A DNA stretch of 64,000 nucleotides from Acridotheres tristis (Eukaryota; Chordata; Aves; Passeriformes; Sturnidae). Below, one piece after another: positions 1 to 14,800 of the stretch. The notes beneath the pieces were generated by a model. That model made no database searches. It saw only the letters and a program-made list of their open reading frames with translations, and was not told the origin of the DNA. The stretch is from contig CM072891.1 in assembly GCA_037013685.1 (NCBI GenBank), forward strand, positions 2,598,001-2,662,000, written 5' to 3'. The first letter of the stretch is position 1. The number at the start of each line of letters is the position of its first letter. The position numbers and the translations under genes are program-made.

Positions 1-3000
1 ATAAAAATGAAATATATGGTCTTGAGTTAAGCAGACAATTTTTGAAATTTTTCTTTTAATATAGAACCAAACCTAAAGACCAAATATATTTTTATTTAGG
101 AATATTACTATTGAATTATACTAGAGAAAAACACACTTGACCACTAGTTTTCAATATATTGCCTTCTCTCTCCCTGCTCTCAGTTCAAGCATCTATAATT
201 TAGAGATATACAATATGTGCATAACATGCCATATATTGATATCTAGATATCAAAGTATGAAAATGTAACTAAAATATTGTATGTTTATTTCATTCACATA
301 TTATATGCAGTAATTCCTTACAAAGCAAAGACTTGTCCTGTAATGTGATCTGATGTGACCAATAAATCATGGATAAATTATTAATAATTAATTTAAATGG
401 TAACACTTCAGCTCCTTAAATGTTTTTAAAATACTTCTTTATCCTAATACTCAACAGACAAATTATTAAGCACTAAAAAATTCCTTATCTCTGCCACATT
501 TTTGTGAAAGATAACATGTTTCTGCTGCTGTGTTAAAGAATGCCAAGATGTTTTATCTTCTGTCCAGATGTTAAGTCATAGGATTTTGCAAGTTTCAAAA
601 TACTGCCAGTGAGAAGAGATATCGCCATTATTTTTTTCAGGTGAGCAGTTTTAAAATAATCTAAATGACATTGCAACTCCTGAGACTCTTCTGCTCAAGT
701 TAAAATAAGAAATTCAGGAGGTGGTTTCAGTATCTTCTGCCTATGGTGGGAAACTGCTTGTCTGACATGACAGTATTTCCTGCCCATTGCCCTGGAAGGA
801 TCAAACATAAAATCCCACATAAGACAGAACATCTGTTTATCCCCACAATCCCTTCCCCATTCATCCATGCAGGCTGGATGTATATCCATTCTGAGCTTTC
901 TTTCATCCATCAGGAAGGAACTGTGGAAAGTCGTTAACACAACCTGCAGAGCTCCATGTGTAACTGAGTGACATTCTGCAGCCTCTGCAAAGCACATGCC
1001 TGCTTTGAGTACTCTTTTCTTGCCCTTAGTATTAACTCTCACTATAAATAGTTACTTTTGGGAAAACACACTCTTACACAACACTGGGTAGCAGCAGAAT
1101 TTAAGGGGAGTATAAATGCTGACTGAATAAGATATTCTTAGCAACAGCTGCCAGATAGTTTGATCTTTGTTCATTAGTAGCAGTATTAAATGTGTCTAAA
1201 TAGAGCCTTTCCTAATTAGCTTTAGTGACAAAAGGGAGTGTTCTAAGCCACATCATCCGAATTGGCTGCAGGGAGAGACTCCAAACTAGACTCAAGGTAC
1301 CATGTAAAATATTCCACTGTAACTCATCTTCTGCTATTGTAATTCAGGTCCCTCCTAAGCTTATTAATTCAGAAGGAGTCCTAATGATAATATAATCCTC
1401 TTATGTTTGTAGTGTTTTCTTTTGCAAGAAGTAGGGTAGAACTGCCACTGTGCTACCTAATGAGTCATTAAATTCATTTCTAAATAGTGAGAAAAAGAGG
1501 TCACACAGGCATAATTTAGGATTTTGCTTCAACAGTTTAACAGGATTTCTTGCCTGCTTAGATTTGGCCAAATAGTCTTTGAGAATCTTGATTGGTGAAA
1601 GATTGGTAATTTTGCTTCTCATTATGAAGATTTAAATGAGTTTATAATCCTAAAACAAACTGGTCTTAGAGAACACACTACAGCAAATGCAAACATTTTA
1701 GTCATGGCTGACACATCGAGTGATGTACCAGTAACTCCTGTCCTCATAAACTGTCATTGCTTAGTCCTGATCAAACACTTCGTTTTGCCAGTGAGTTATC
1801 ACATTCATATTTAATAAAGGACTTACATTTCTGCTTAAATTTCACCAAAGACAACATGAGTTACACATTTATGCTAAGATAAGAATGTATTTTAATGATT
1901 TTTTTTGAGATGGCCAGAAATCGTGGTCAACAAAATGGAGATGTATAACTGTATTGACCTATTTTCTTACCCTGATTTTCCTTCTTTTCCTTTACCAAAT
2001 TATTTCTCCTAGAAAAACAAAATAACTATATCACTGTTTTCCTTACTTCTTTAATCTTCATGCATCTATCATAAGAATTATTAGTATTATTAAGAACTAA
2101 AAATATCAGTTTTTGAGCATCCACTATTTTATAGCAAACTTTTTAAATGCAGAAATTGGAAATAAATATTCTTGTATTTACAAGCTACATCTTCTGAAAA
2201 TCACTGGAATACATTTGTTGGGTTTTTTCATAGAAAAGAAAGCAAAATAAAATTTGTCAGAATAATGGATTTATACCATATATGAATTCTAGCAAGACAA
2301 TAAAAACAGTAAAGATAGCCAAGAATGTAGAGCACCATCATGAAACTTGTCATGCTGAAATTACCATTTCATTATTCATTATTCATTTCATTATTCGTTC
2401 ATTATATTTTATTATATTTACTGAGTTTCTAAGTTAATTTTTTCGTGTATATTACCATTCACTTTCAAATGTTTTTGAGACCTGCACTTCCTATATAGAG
2501 CATGTAGTGCCTATATTATCTAACACTTTATTAAATACCTAAAGGCATTTTGAATCAAAATCTGTAATCAGGTAATCATTTTTAAATTAAGGGAACAATT
2601 TATGAGCAATCCCAGTTCATTAGTCACTAGATAGTTTCTGTATATATTCCACCTCTGCAGTGGGGACTGAGATCATTTGGGTCAAGCTTCCAAATGGTTA
2701 ATTTCCAAAAATATGTGCTTCAAGAGTTGTTAAAAGTTTCAACCCTTCACTGTAAAAGCCCCACATGAAGACTGACCCTTTTGATGCATCAGCTATTTTT
2801 AAGCTGTCCATCCAGGCCCCACAGTCACACTGCTCTCTGATTTCTGCAGCATTCCTACTTTAAGCAGAAAGGCAGACTTTGGAGCAGCCGTCTTGCCAGT
2901 GTTATCAACTGTTCACCACATATTGCATGCTTCTGGGAAAAAGCCAATAATGGCTGAGCATCAGGGGTGGAATCATTTCTGATGGCCACCTTGGGATTTC

Positions 3001-5844
3001 TGGTGGCTAAAAAAAAGGTGTTTCATTAATGAGTTAAGGAAAGTAAATATCAAAAGGTCAGATGTGATATAATTAGCTTGAGCTTATTCAAAAAATTAAT
3101 TTAATATTAGACAACTTTCATTGCATTCTTTACAGCCATGTATTGTAAAACACAAGTTCTGCCAGTGGTTTAAAAGGGGTACTAAGAGTAATATCTTTTG
3201 GAGAAAAATCAGATTATCCTCCCATTTGTATCAGAGAATGATCACTTGCTTTGTCTTTCCTTGAAAACATGGATCTGAATATGGGCGGACACAAAATCTT
3301 ACCATGCTTTCATCAGTTGTTGCCTTTTGAACTGCCCTATTTAAATCCTAAACTTCTTGAGATTTGAACTATTTCTTGCTTTTATTTTACTCAGGATCAG
3401 CATAGGTCAGTGAGACATCTGTTGTATATCTGTGAGCAGCAGTTTATGACTACTCTCAGAGAACATCAGAGTAAAATAAAAACAGTTATAAAACATTACC
3501 AAAGTTTTAGTCATAACATTGAGAAAACAAACTCCGTATCTCAGTTAAAACAATTCCACTCTTAAATTCAAGATTTGGTTGGCAAGCAAACCTTGCAATC
3601 TTCAGTGGAAAATTAAACCTGAAGATCATAAATGCAATTAGAGCACTCATCAGACAACATTTTACATTTAATTGCTTGTTAGTTGAAACTAATTGCAATT
3701 CAAAACCCAGAGATTTACTTAAGAGGCTAAATTGGATAATATGTGCAAACAGATACCATGGGGACTATTCCAACACAGCATAAATCTGGAAAATTGTAAC
3801 TTGTCACTAAATGGATTCATTTGCTATGGTGGTACACTACGAGCAGAGACAAGTATGAAAGGGAGGACGTGGCAAGCGTGTTTCAGTGCTAATAACTTGA
3901 TACGTGACTCTGAGATCTGTACATTTTGGGTGGTAGAGAGAGACCCTCATTTCCAAAAGTCATAGTACCTTCCTACAGAACTTTTACATACTCATACAAA
4001 CACCATTCACATGTTGTAATCCCTATTTACTTAATTTCTAAAATAAAGTATAAAAACTCAGTTAAAGGAATAACATAACTTACCATAGAGAACCTGCCTG
4101 GACCTCTGCACTCAAGAACTATCAAGTTCCAGACGGATGTTCTATAAATGTTTTCTGAATGGTCAGGACACACAACCTACAAACTGTGTTGAAATTAAGC
4201 ATGCTTGTTATGTGTTTCTTGTAACCCCTTGAGAGATGCTTAGATGTGGATATTGCTCCTGAAAGAATTTAAATCTTAATTTTAAAATGCAACTGGATTC
4301 AAGAGGGCATAAGGGCCATACTCCATACAGTGCAAAGATTCCTGAACCAAGAAGTAGGGCTTCTTGGTTCTGTTTAAACTCAAGTGTACACTTAGACTAT
4401 GCCTGAGTCCAGAGCTAGGCTGAGTTCTGAATTTTAATTCAGATTATTCCCATACCACCACAAGAAGCTTAAACTAGCAAACTCTTCTTGGACTCAGAGC
4501 ACTTGTATGCTTTTTTTGAAACCAGGCCACTGTTCAGGATTTAGTAGAAAAGGAAAAAGTGAGCCACCATCTGCAAAATATGCAACTAAACTCCTCATCT
4601 CATGAGGAGGGCTTCAAATTTGTTAGATATTTGTATGAATGGCATCAGCAATGAATTAACTATTACTATAGGTAACTGGGCATTGTCTCATCAGCGGCAT
4701 AGCTGATATCATCATAGGCAATAAATCAATAGCCATGACCTACTAGATTGCAAGCTATTCAGGCTTCAATTAGCATTAGTATTATTTTCTGCAGATTCCA
4801 CAGTTCATTAGCAAGACTTGACAGTCCGGACAGCTGGTGCTTTGGAGCATTGCTGTATAGTATTCTTCAGTGACCTTGACGAACCTTTTAAATCACTTTA
4901 GCTCTGTTTTGGAGAACAGATTGTCCATGCTGAATTTATAACCTGCACTGCCACTGAGGCAGCTTTCTTGGCCAGCTTCTGTCTCCCAATTTCTGAACAT
5001 CTGCTATTCAGAAAATCTAAGTAATCACCTGAATGCTGGAGGAACTTACAGGTAGCCAAGTTCATAAGGACATAATTTGCTTCATTTCCTATATAATATA
5101 ATGGGGTTATGCATTTTTAAAATTTCTATTGTAGTGTGCTTTACAAAATGAAATTACTGAAAGTGAGCTTTTCATCATGTAAATATACTAGCACATTCAG
5201 CAATGCCTGAAACTGCTACAGAAGCATTTACTGTCATGCCCTAGAAAAAACGAACTTTGGTTCCTTTACAGTCTCAGATTTTTTTGTTTAATTTCACAGT
5301 TGTTGTTTTCTTGCCAGCTAGCAGCATCCCTCTCCATAATCCTGCATTCTCCTGTGAGTCAGAACCAATTTTGTCTGTCAGTATAGATTTAGGATTTTTG
5401 GACAATTGCCCAGACGCTCAGCAGTGTCGCTTTTCTCCTTTGTCTTTCCAGTCAGTATGCACTAAGTGCTCATAAGTCACATTAACTAGAACTGAGGCAA
5501 AGCAACAAATTGAACAAATAAGTATAATGACTGGCAGGGAGAGCAGAGACCTGTTTATAATTGCTTGGTTTGCTGAGTACATGGATGTTAACACGACTCA
5601 CTCAAGGGCAATTATTTTGTAGCTTCTGACAGGTGTGATATGGTATTGTTGATTTTGGCAGATATCTCTAGAACAAATGCTCCAGTCGACCTTGAAAAAT
5701 CTGATGTCAGCAGTCACTACCATGGCCTTGGTGTTGATCTTTCTCTTCTATGAGAAATGAAACTTAAATCCTTTTCATGAATATTTAAAAAAAAATTCCC
5801 TGGTTTACCTTATTTCTTTGATTTTCTTTTTTGTTTGTTTCTAT
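1..5844. other. AT-rich intergenic DNA, no gene seen
   Basis: I see no coding gene, RNA gene or clear transposon in this stretch. The longest open frame (115 codons, minus strand near 695-1042) has no recognisable domain and is of a length expected by chance. An ATTC/TTCATTATTC-type low-complexity run lies near 2365-2410. Possible transcription-factor motifs are scattered through it, but only the TALE/T-box juxtaposition near 5627 was worth noting. Confidence 0.6.
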
Positions 5845-6090
5845 CATAGAATCTTTAAGTTTGGAAAAGACGTTTAAGATTATCAAGTCTAGCTGCCAAA
5901 ATAGTATCACCCCTATGCTCACCATTAAACCATGTTCTCAAATACCAAGTTCACATGTTTTTTAAACACTTCCAGGGATGGTCACTCCATCGCTTCCCTG
6001 GGCAGTTGCTTTACAACCTATTCTGCCAAAAATGTTTTCTTTGCATGTAATCCATAGCTCTCCTGGTGCAATATCCCACTCCTTCTCAAT
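5845..6090 (-). mobile_element. CR1 LINE 3' fragment, old, antisense
   Basis: The segment begins with CATAGAAT, the reverse complement of the CR1 terminal octamer. It continues with a degraded version of the CR1 3' end as read in antisense: a 'gaaaagac...aagattatcaagt' block, then 'caccattaaaccatgt', then 'cacttccagggatggtcactcc', close to the usual avian CR1 tail. The copy is 5'-truncated and heavily mutated. The boundary on the right is uncertain because similarity fades after about 6090. Confidence 0.75.
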
Positions 6091-8789
6091 ATTTCCTCCA
6101 GATAATAGTGTGTTTCTCCCTTTTTTGTCCACAAATATTAGCAGATATTTAAGAATCATCCTTATTCATAATAACTCAGGTCTCTGGGGTGAAACTTTCA
6201 TTTCTCTTGAGCTAATGTCTCAATACTTCCCCATGAAGTTCCCACAGTATCTGGGAGCAGTGATTACTCATGGTTATTGCACAGGGCAATTTCCATCTTC
6301 TGACTAAGTGTCAAGCTCTGGCAACTTGTAATCAACAACATTTTGCTGACTTGCCATGAGGATAATTATTTGAACACCAAGAATATCTAAAAAGTATGTG
6401 GTTGGATAAAAATAATTATTTAACCCATCTTAAAAATCAAGCACTTTAAATATATCTGTGTTTGGCACAAAAAGTGTACACTTTCTAAAGTCTATAACTT
6501 GTCTTCTGTACACAGTCATTTCAGGAAAATTCAATTAATTAAACATTACTGAAAAGGTCCTTAAATGGGGACATAATTTCAGCTGAAATAAACACATTTT
6601 TCTTACGGAAAAATATTTAAAGCATATTCTTTTTCCTTTGCCAAGCTCTGACACTTATTGACCTTCAAGTGAGCATAAGGTAGACTGCAGTTATCACTGC
6701 AGTCTTGTCCTAAAGTTTAAGCTCCCACAATTTAAAAGAACCCAAGTGATATGGAATAACCAAATACATTTTGTGCCCTAATTATGAACACACACTGATT
6801 AGAACTCCTAGGCAAAATCAAAGACTGATTTCTTCCCTAGTATTTAAAGTATACTGTGATTAAGAATATTCTAATGCACAGCAAAAAATAATTATCAAAA
6901 CATACGTTAGAAGCTTTAGCAAAGACAGTGAAACTATTCCCCATATTGCAAGAAAACGCACAAGAAACTTCTACAGTCCAGAGAATGTTGTAAAGTGACT
7001 TAAGTTAAATTCTTGCCTTACACAGCAGTCTTTCATGGCATGCTATAACTAGTAATCTACCCAGGATCAGAGCCAAAGAGGGATTAACCCATCACAGAAA
7101 GACATTCTATTTTCGGCTGCAGCCATAAATGCCTAGTGACTGAACACACTGAGCTCTGTGCAATATGCCACTGCAGTTTGCTGCTTGGTGAAAAAGAGTA
7201 TTATAATTTATCTTAAGCTCATAATACTGTGTTGATGTATCACACCTGTTAAATTCATGTTAGCGCAGTAAACTGGTAAATCAGACACATCTTCTAAAAT
7301 CCTTCTTTGGTGAATCTTGCACTTTAGAAAACACAGCTACATCTTAACAACAAAATTAGATTCTTCATCTCCAAAGGTCCCTACATCTAGAAGAGAGTTG
7401 GCCAGCTGATCAATTTTTTTATTCCTTTATTAAACTGACTGTTGAACCATTTATTGCAATTGACCTTAGTCCCCAGAGAAATATGCTTTAGTCCTTGTAC
7501 TAGAATTCATTAATCTGATACAGGGATTGGAAAGATATTTCTGTGTAAATGACAGTGTGCACTCTTTTGAGCTATTTTCCATGTCTCCACAGATCACACG
7601 TGTCCATGTGCTGTAAGACTGCAGTTGGAATGTTCCACATCTGGCTGTGACAAAGGTATCTGACATAACACTGCAGTGGTTGTAAAAGCTACTCAACAAT
7701 CAAGAGAAATGCTTATAGCTGGGTGGGAAATATTACAACTCTAATATTTCAGCAATGTGATCATAGAATAATTTCTGATCAGCATTTCCCAGATGACAGA
7801 GCAAGGAATTTAACTGATAGACCCAAAAGTCATCTTGAGAATAAAGTGCTTCATGTTACTTTGTATAATGCACATTAACCCCTTTTGATTTATTCTGATA
7901 GTTTTTGCTATTTTTTATTTTTAAGTACAGTGAAGAGTATTCTCTGGAATTGATGGGTCAGTGAAGATCTCTGTCTAATACAGGTTTTATGAAAGCAGCT
8001 CACAATTTAAATAAGCCAAGAACTTGTCCTTTATCTAGCTTCGTTCATCATTAAAATGTTTTGAAAATCATATACATTCATTTTCATATACTTTAAAGTA
8101 ATATTTCATAAATTATATGTATTTTCTCATTTTATGCAGTAGAAGAATGATTAGCTATTTCCTATTCTGCTATATTTTAATAAATGGTTGTGTGATACTG
8201 TCTTATTTAAGGCACATCAATTGATCTCTTTTCTGAACACCCAGTTATTTACCTCCATTTGTCCAATGTTCATAACTCTTCACAAATATTATCATATTCA
8301 TTTTTATTACTGTAGAAGCTGGTATTTCTGTCAGATAAATAAATATCAGAATTTTGCACTAATTTGGATTCCTAATTTCAAGTCCTTCTGCAATGAAATT
8401 GGAATTCTGTGCATCTATGTACAAAAGACAGGTTTTGCTTTTAATTACAACTTTAAATGCCCAGCCTTTCCAATTAAGTGATCAGCAACACAATTTATAT
8501 CTTCAGAAATGAATGATAGCGTGTTGAAAGCCAGTCTAAATTTACACTACACAGAAACTATGTGACAGACTCAAGGGTAGAATCCAGTTCCCTAGAGTGA
8601 CTGTCCATTTTTTTTACTTGTTTTAAGCTTACCCATTCCCCTATATATCTCACAAATTCTCCTACAAATGGAAGAGTTATCCCAGAGATAGCAAACTAAT
8701 TCAGCCACAATACAGATCTACCTGGTGCCCTGAAGTAGGCATGGCTGAGGGGAAAATGGTGTGTGATCATGTCATTTTAGATCAAACTC
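6091..8789. other. Intergenic DNA, nothing recognised
   Basis: This is AT-rich non-coding sequence. The 109-codon frame that runs rightward across 5978-6307 overlaps the CR1 fragment and has no coding signature of its own. No other gene, RNA or repeat is visible. Confidence 0.55.
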
Positions 8790-8870
8790 CATAGGTTACA
8801 AAACTAGAAGGGCCCATCTTGATCATCTAGTCTGACAACCTTTATAGGAACAGGCCATGGGAACGGCTCA
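8790..8870 (-). mobile_element. Ancient CR1 fragment (antisense)
   Basis: A short block contains 'aactagaagggcccatcttg' followed by 'atcatctagtctgacaacc' and 'aggaacaggccatgggaac'. This is the pattern of an old CR1 3' end, of the type seen also in turtles and crocodilians: a 'ctagaaggg' motif, 'gatcatctagtctgac' and 'caggccat'. Only about 80 bases are alignable by eye. It is probably older than the other CR1 copies in the window. Confidence 0.6.
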
Positions 8871-11800
8871 GAATGAAATCTGCTTTCATAATGCATAAGT
8901 ACAGAGGAACAGAATTAAAAATGTGTAAGCAACTTTCATTCTGACAGTCCTCAATTTTGAATGCCTCTTTTTGCAGCGTAGATCTTTTTCAAGAGAGCAA
9001 AAATGGTACAACTGTTTCACGTATAATTCCTAGTTGCTGTTTTTTCCAAAGCAATCATAAATTCCATCTGAATGATCTATAAATATCCTCCTGATTCAAT
9101 TTCCTTCCCTCTGGGGTGCGTAAAGTACTGGCTTTGTAGAGTGCCAGTGAAGTGACCATGTTGCCTCACTGTCCTAGACGCCAGGGAAGGGAGGCTGTGG
9201 GATCACTGCCACCATGGATTAAGGTATGTCATTCGTGGGGCAGACTAGGAGGTTGCAGGGTGAGGTAGAGGGCTGTGTTTACAGCTGGGAAAGAGGGAGC
9301 TGGGATAGAAGCAGAAAGGGAGGTTTGTTGGGCTTTATTCTCTTCATGTGATGATTACTGTGTTCTCATGTCATGGCATGTGTTCCTCAGAACAAAACTC
9401 GCTTCCATAACTATTTTGCTACTTTATTTACTTACAGACTAAGTGCTGTTTCTAAGGCACTTACCCATTTTAGTGACAAACACCAAGGCCACTTTAATAA
9501 TTACCATGCAAGTCTCAGCCTGGCGTCTGATAGACAGAGTGTTTCCCTGTTGATTGTAAATAAAAAGAACTAAAACTTGGAAGTCTCTCCTTATGTATTA
9601 AATATCAAGACTGTGTGTCAGTGGCTAGTCAGAATAGGGTGGATTGAGCACTAGGCAAAGAACAGAAGGAATCCCTACTGCTCTCTGCATCAGCTGGACA
9701 GGTGAGTCTGCTGGGGTTCCTTCAACAGAAGGCAACACTTTGGGAGCAGAGGAAGCAGCAGAGTACCTGCCTCCACTGCCTTCCCCCACCACATTTGCCC
9801 CCTGTGCCCAAAGAGCCAGACTGTGTCACACAGTGTGTCTACTCAGCCCCAGGCTTGCTCAGCCACACAGCTCTCAGCCTCCATGCCTAAGGGCACTAGT
9901 TTTACCTCTAGGTGCCTGATTTCTTATAAAGCTGAACATAGAAAGTATCATAACAATCATCAAAGATTGCAGCTGTGGGCCAAATCCTGCTTTCAGGCAT
10001 ATTTGAGTAAAGCTGGAATTGAATAGTTAGAAATTTTTCAGATCTGAGAGAGCATGTAATCTATTTCCCTCATCCAAACGTCTCATCTTTTAATCCAGTC
10101 AGCCAAGAAGTTTGATCCCCACTATGCAGATTTGATTTGTAAGATCAAATGGAAATGGCCAGCATAAAGCCTGCAGTATATTTTACCCACAGTCATCATG
10201 CAGTTAAAGCTGTGAAAGTAACTGTGCTGTATTTGGGGGATGGGCTAAAGCCCTGCCTGAATGTTTCTTATCTAAGATGGGAAGAGATCTTTCTTACTGC
10301 TGCTATTAGTCTGACAGCAGTGCTGGAGGGACCAATTCAAAGTTAAGAGCTAAATTTAATCTGAAATTATCAATACCCTGGAACTTGCCATGTCCCAAAA
10401 GATTAGGCCAAATAGCAGCATCATATATTCTGAGCTCATGTTGAAAACCACCGTGTAGTCACTAATTCTATTAGGGAGAGTATATCTCCTCCTCCTCGCC
10501 CATTTCCAGTGGATAAGCCCATGCTAATAAATTTGATATTCAGTGTTCAGAGGATCAATGGTTAGCAACATACAGAAAAGCCTTAGGAGGCAAGGAAAAA
10601 TATATTTCATGTATCTGTCATAAGAGAAAACATTTATTTTTTAATCCAAATGGGTAATGCCTTTACCATCAGTAAGCGCATTTTTAAAGCTAGTATTTGT
10701 TCTGGATGTACAAATCCTTTGATGGCACATTGTGCATGAAGCTGTGTCCTACAAGCTTAGGGGGCCATCCATGTACACACAGATTCTTTCAAGACCAGAC
10801 TTTTAGGTGTTTTCCAGCCATCACTCTAGCACACAGCTAAAAGTCACTGTGTCACTGGTGCTGGCAGCTTGTCTCAGTTCAATACACAAAACTTAGCTTT
10901 GGGTTCTGAGCAATGTGACAAGCAGTTTAGATGAAGCTTTTTTTAGGGGTTAGATTTTTTTTTTTCTATATTATACAAGGGTTTTCTGTAACCCTTGATT
11001 CTTCCTGTATGGCATCTGTTATAGAATGACTGAATTATGTAGAGAGGGGCTGGATTTTTCTGGTATTATCTAGAAGCTAAGCTATTATGTGCAGAACCAC
11101 CAGACCTTGAGAGAATCACACATCATGAGCTATTATAGACTCATAGCCTGATATTTGTTTTCTTACTCAGTAGAAATGTAAACCAGAAACTGTGGACCAG
11201 ACATTGACCCAGATAAAGCAACACTAACATCAGTATTATTTAAAGACAAGTTTTGGTGAAAAGAGAGGGGGGGATAGTTTTAAGAACTATGTACATTCTG
11301 TGTTTCTAAATCAGCCATAGGCATATACTCTTACCATGTTAAAATCAATTTGACTGAGAGTAAAAGAAGTATGCAACCTCAACTGAGATAAAGGAAAATA
11401 TACTCCATTGAATTCAACTGAGCTTCAGGAGTTTCAGAATATTGGAAATGTTTAAAGAGTTTCAGAGTTGGAGTACATATATTCACCTTTCCAAAAAATG
11501 TATAAACGAAACCATACATTCCAAGTATCTGCATATATGTCTAGCCCCCAAGTAGTCTAACTCTGCACTGAAAGCAAAGCAGAGTACAAAAAATCTCAAT
11601 ATACTCACAGTGTAAATATCTAAAAGGCATAATTAACATTTTTTAAAGCTATGTCAAGATGAAAACAACTTTTTAATTTCAAGCTGTATTGAAAAAAGCA
11701 TGAAAAGAAGGTTGAATGTGTGTACAGAAAGCTGAGACCCAAACTTGTTTTCAACTGCACTCAAACTCCAGTTGCTGTACCAACTGCAGTAGCAACTGCT

Positions 11801-14800
11801 TGGCTTGGAGCCCTCTTTTGCTTCTCTTTGTTTTGACATGACTGACATGGCATTATGTTAAAAGTTCTTTGTCTTTCAATAGCTGGTTTGGAGATTGTGT
11901 AGAAGTTTTTAAAGATTCCCTATAAAAAAAGAGAAAGGGAAAAACCTGAAGGTAAAAACCACCTGTCGCCTGTAGTACAAGTTGTATCTCCCCCTACCAC
12001 CTCCAAAAAAAATCCCACATTTTCTTTGAAAGTTGCCTCAATACATACAGACTTGCTTAGGCTTGTGTATATGAAGGGTGTCCGGCTCTGAACATTGTCA
12101 CCCATCAAATATGGGAGCTATTCATATATTCTACAGAGCTAAAGAAACCCATTGTCTGCTCTGTTTTGTAGCTGGCAATACCATCAGACTACCCAGTGAT
12201 AAATGTCTAGCAAGAGCTAAGCTCTCCTGTCTGATTTAGAAACAAACAATCCCTTCCACTCCAAGGTGTTACTTTGCTATCCCACTATCACTCTGAGAGT
12301 GCACAACAGGCATTAATCAGAGCATCCATTTACCAGCCCCTTCTTCTTCCATCAAAAGTCAATACCAGAACTGCCTTAGTGTGCAATGTCACAGCAAAAT
12401 TTGCTCTGGTTCTAGTCAGCTGCTGATACCTAAAAAACAATCTTGCATGCCTTTTTACTTTTGCAGGAAATATAAGAGCAAACAAACAAGTACAGCAATA
12501 GGACAGCAATGTGACCTTCTTCTGCAGCATCTCAAAAAACCTTAACAGCAGTGTAAATCCAAACTGTCTTCCTGCTGAACTGTTGTGGAGGATACTCTGC
12601 CTTTCTGATTCATGGCTGATTTCTGAATTCTCATCAGTGTACCATCCTGTATTTGGTCTTGTGTATTGGTAATAATCACCCACCTTCCTAATCTGACCCA
12701 GCACTCATACCATATACTTCTGTAAATAATACCACATATTTCTTTATTTCTACATCATGTAATGCACAACTGTTCAGAGGTTTGGTTTATCCCCCAAAGA
12801 AGCAAAGTTCACTAGTTAATACAGAGTGCTCAGCTAGTATTCAGTTGGCTGACAGAGATACAGTATGCCATATAAATAACCTGATCAAATTATCAAGTAT
12901 CATTCTGTTAGTGACAATGGCAAAAAGCACCCTACCAAACCAAATATGGCCAGGATCTCATCATAAATGTATTTCAGCGATTTAAGTGGGAGGCAAGCAT
13001 GTGACTTCCTTTTTTAAAGCAAAAATTCCCCATGTCATAGTGATACTTAGCGATTTTTCAGAGTCAGCAAAGGAACTCTAGTCCTTAGGACTCTCAGGTA
13101 TACCAGAGAAACATGCAAGCACAAAGATAAAGCTTTAAGAAAGCTTTAACTAGCACACGAATCAATATTTTTCACACAGGAGAGTTTTCCACTGAGCATT
13201 TAAATACAGGGATTTAGTTCCCTAAACATAAAAAGCCGCTACTGAAAAACTGGGTTAATAACAATATGTCTGGAAAAGTACTTGAAATACAAGTATTTTT
13301 TCTTGCAGTCTGTCATGTGCCACTCACTGCTCTTAGCCCAACACGAAACTGGAAGTCTGTTTCCCTGAAATATGCAGAGAGCCTGCTACAACTTTCATCT
13401 GTGTCTGCCAGAAAACTCTGACTGAGAGATTTAATGGCTGCCGGTCCCGCATATGTTTCTGTCAACGTGATCCTCAGCTCCAACTGTGTCTTACAGAGAA
13501 ATGCTTGAACACATGAGAGCTACAGCTGAGCTGCACAATGACAAAGGCAAAGCTGACACAGTGATCTGGTTTTAGAACAGAGATAATATCTTAATTCCTC
13601 ATCTAGGATATAAAACGTACTGGTTGAATAGGATGCCATGATTCATAGCTGTATTGCCATCATGTATGCTTTTTACATAAGGCAGCAAATAGATTTGATA
13701 AGGCTCTCTTAATTATTATCTGTTAATTTCCTCTAAGGGCTATATTGCATGAATTCACAAAAATCTAGTCCAACTTGCTTTACTGTGTTGCTGTTCCACC
13801 TGCTCTACCTCTCACCAAAATTCCTTTATTTTCTCAACTTCTCAAATGATTAATAGTTAAGCAAACATTAAAAAAGATTGCCTACAATATTCTGTAAGAC
13901 TTAAAGAAAGATACACATTCCTTGTCTTCACTCATTCCTTTCAAAGGCGTGGGTTTACAAACACAGAGCTCAGCAAAAGAGGCTTGATAGTTTAAGAAAC
14001 CATTCCAAAAAAGGGCCATCAAGTCTGAATCAAAATCAGGCCAACTCAGCAGTTTGGGCTGAGATTTTGTTTTTATTTCAAATCAGAACCTGGTTCATAA
14101 ACTCCCAGTTAATAAATCCAGCTGTCATACCATTCTAATCTCTCTGCCTACTGATAATGACAAGAGAAGCATCTTCTTGGGCAGAGCAGGTGTTAGAAAA
14201 AAAAGGAGCCAGTCTGAGCCCCAGGCCCAGTATGTGGTTATGTGCCTGCTGGGTTAAGTTACGAAGAAATCCAAATCATTCAGTGTGTGGGTGAAAGGAG
14301 GGAGAGGCTCGTGCCTTTCTTTCTCCTTAGGCTCCTCATGAGACTAACACTGCCCCTCCTTTCTGAGTAAGGTTATCAAAAAATCTATCTCAGAACAGCA
14401 ACTAAGGGATATTCATGATGACAGCAGCTGCAAAGTTGTTAAAAATATACAAAATTTCATTGTGTGGGTGGAAAGATTGCCCTTGCTGAACAGAAACAGA
14501 AATCCTAGCACCCTGATGTTTTTGGCTACAGCTTGCTATATTTTGACACATAGTCTAGAAATCCCAATCCAAGTTGTGTTTGCCCTAAAATCTTTTCAAT
14601 ATAATGTTTAAAAATAAAAGTCTGAAGCCACAATTTTTCCCCTCTTGAACAAGGCTCTCATGGTCAGAGATGAGACGAGAGAAATGATTTTTCCACCTGC
14701 TATCAATACACCAGGCCAAGCTGCCTGGGGTAGCTAAAAAAAAGCATTCCACAACTCCACATGGATTTCAGTGGATTGCTTAGCAGAGCCAAGATTTGCA

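Noticed and set aside
695..1042. 115-codon open frame on the minus strand
   Set aside because: It has no recognisable domain and no splice-bounded structure, and its length is expected by chance in 64 kb of DNA.
12330..12704. 124-codon open frame on the minus strand
   Set aside because: No family resemblance. Unusual composition or a signal peptide is not evident, and several frames of this length are expected by chance.
13750..13775. 'atctagtccaacttgc' phrase resembling CR1
   Set aside because: The match is too short and its flanks do not continue the CR1 pattern.
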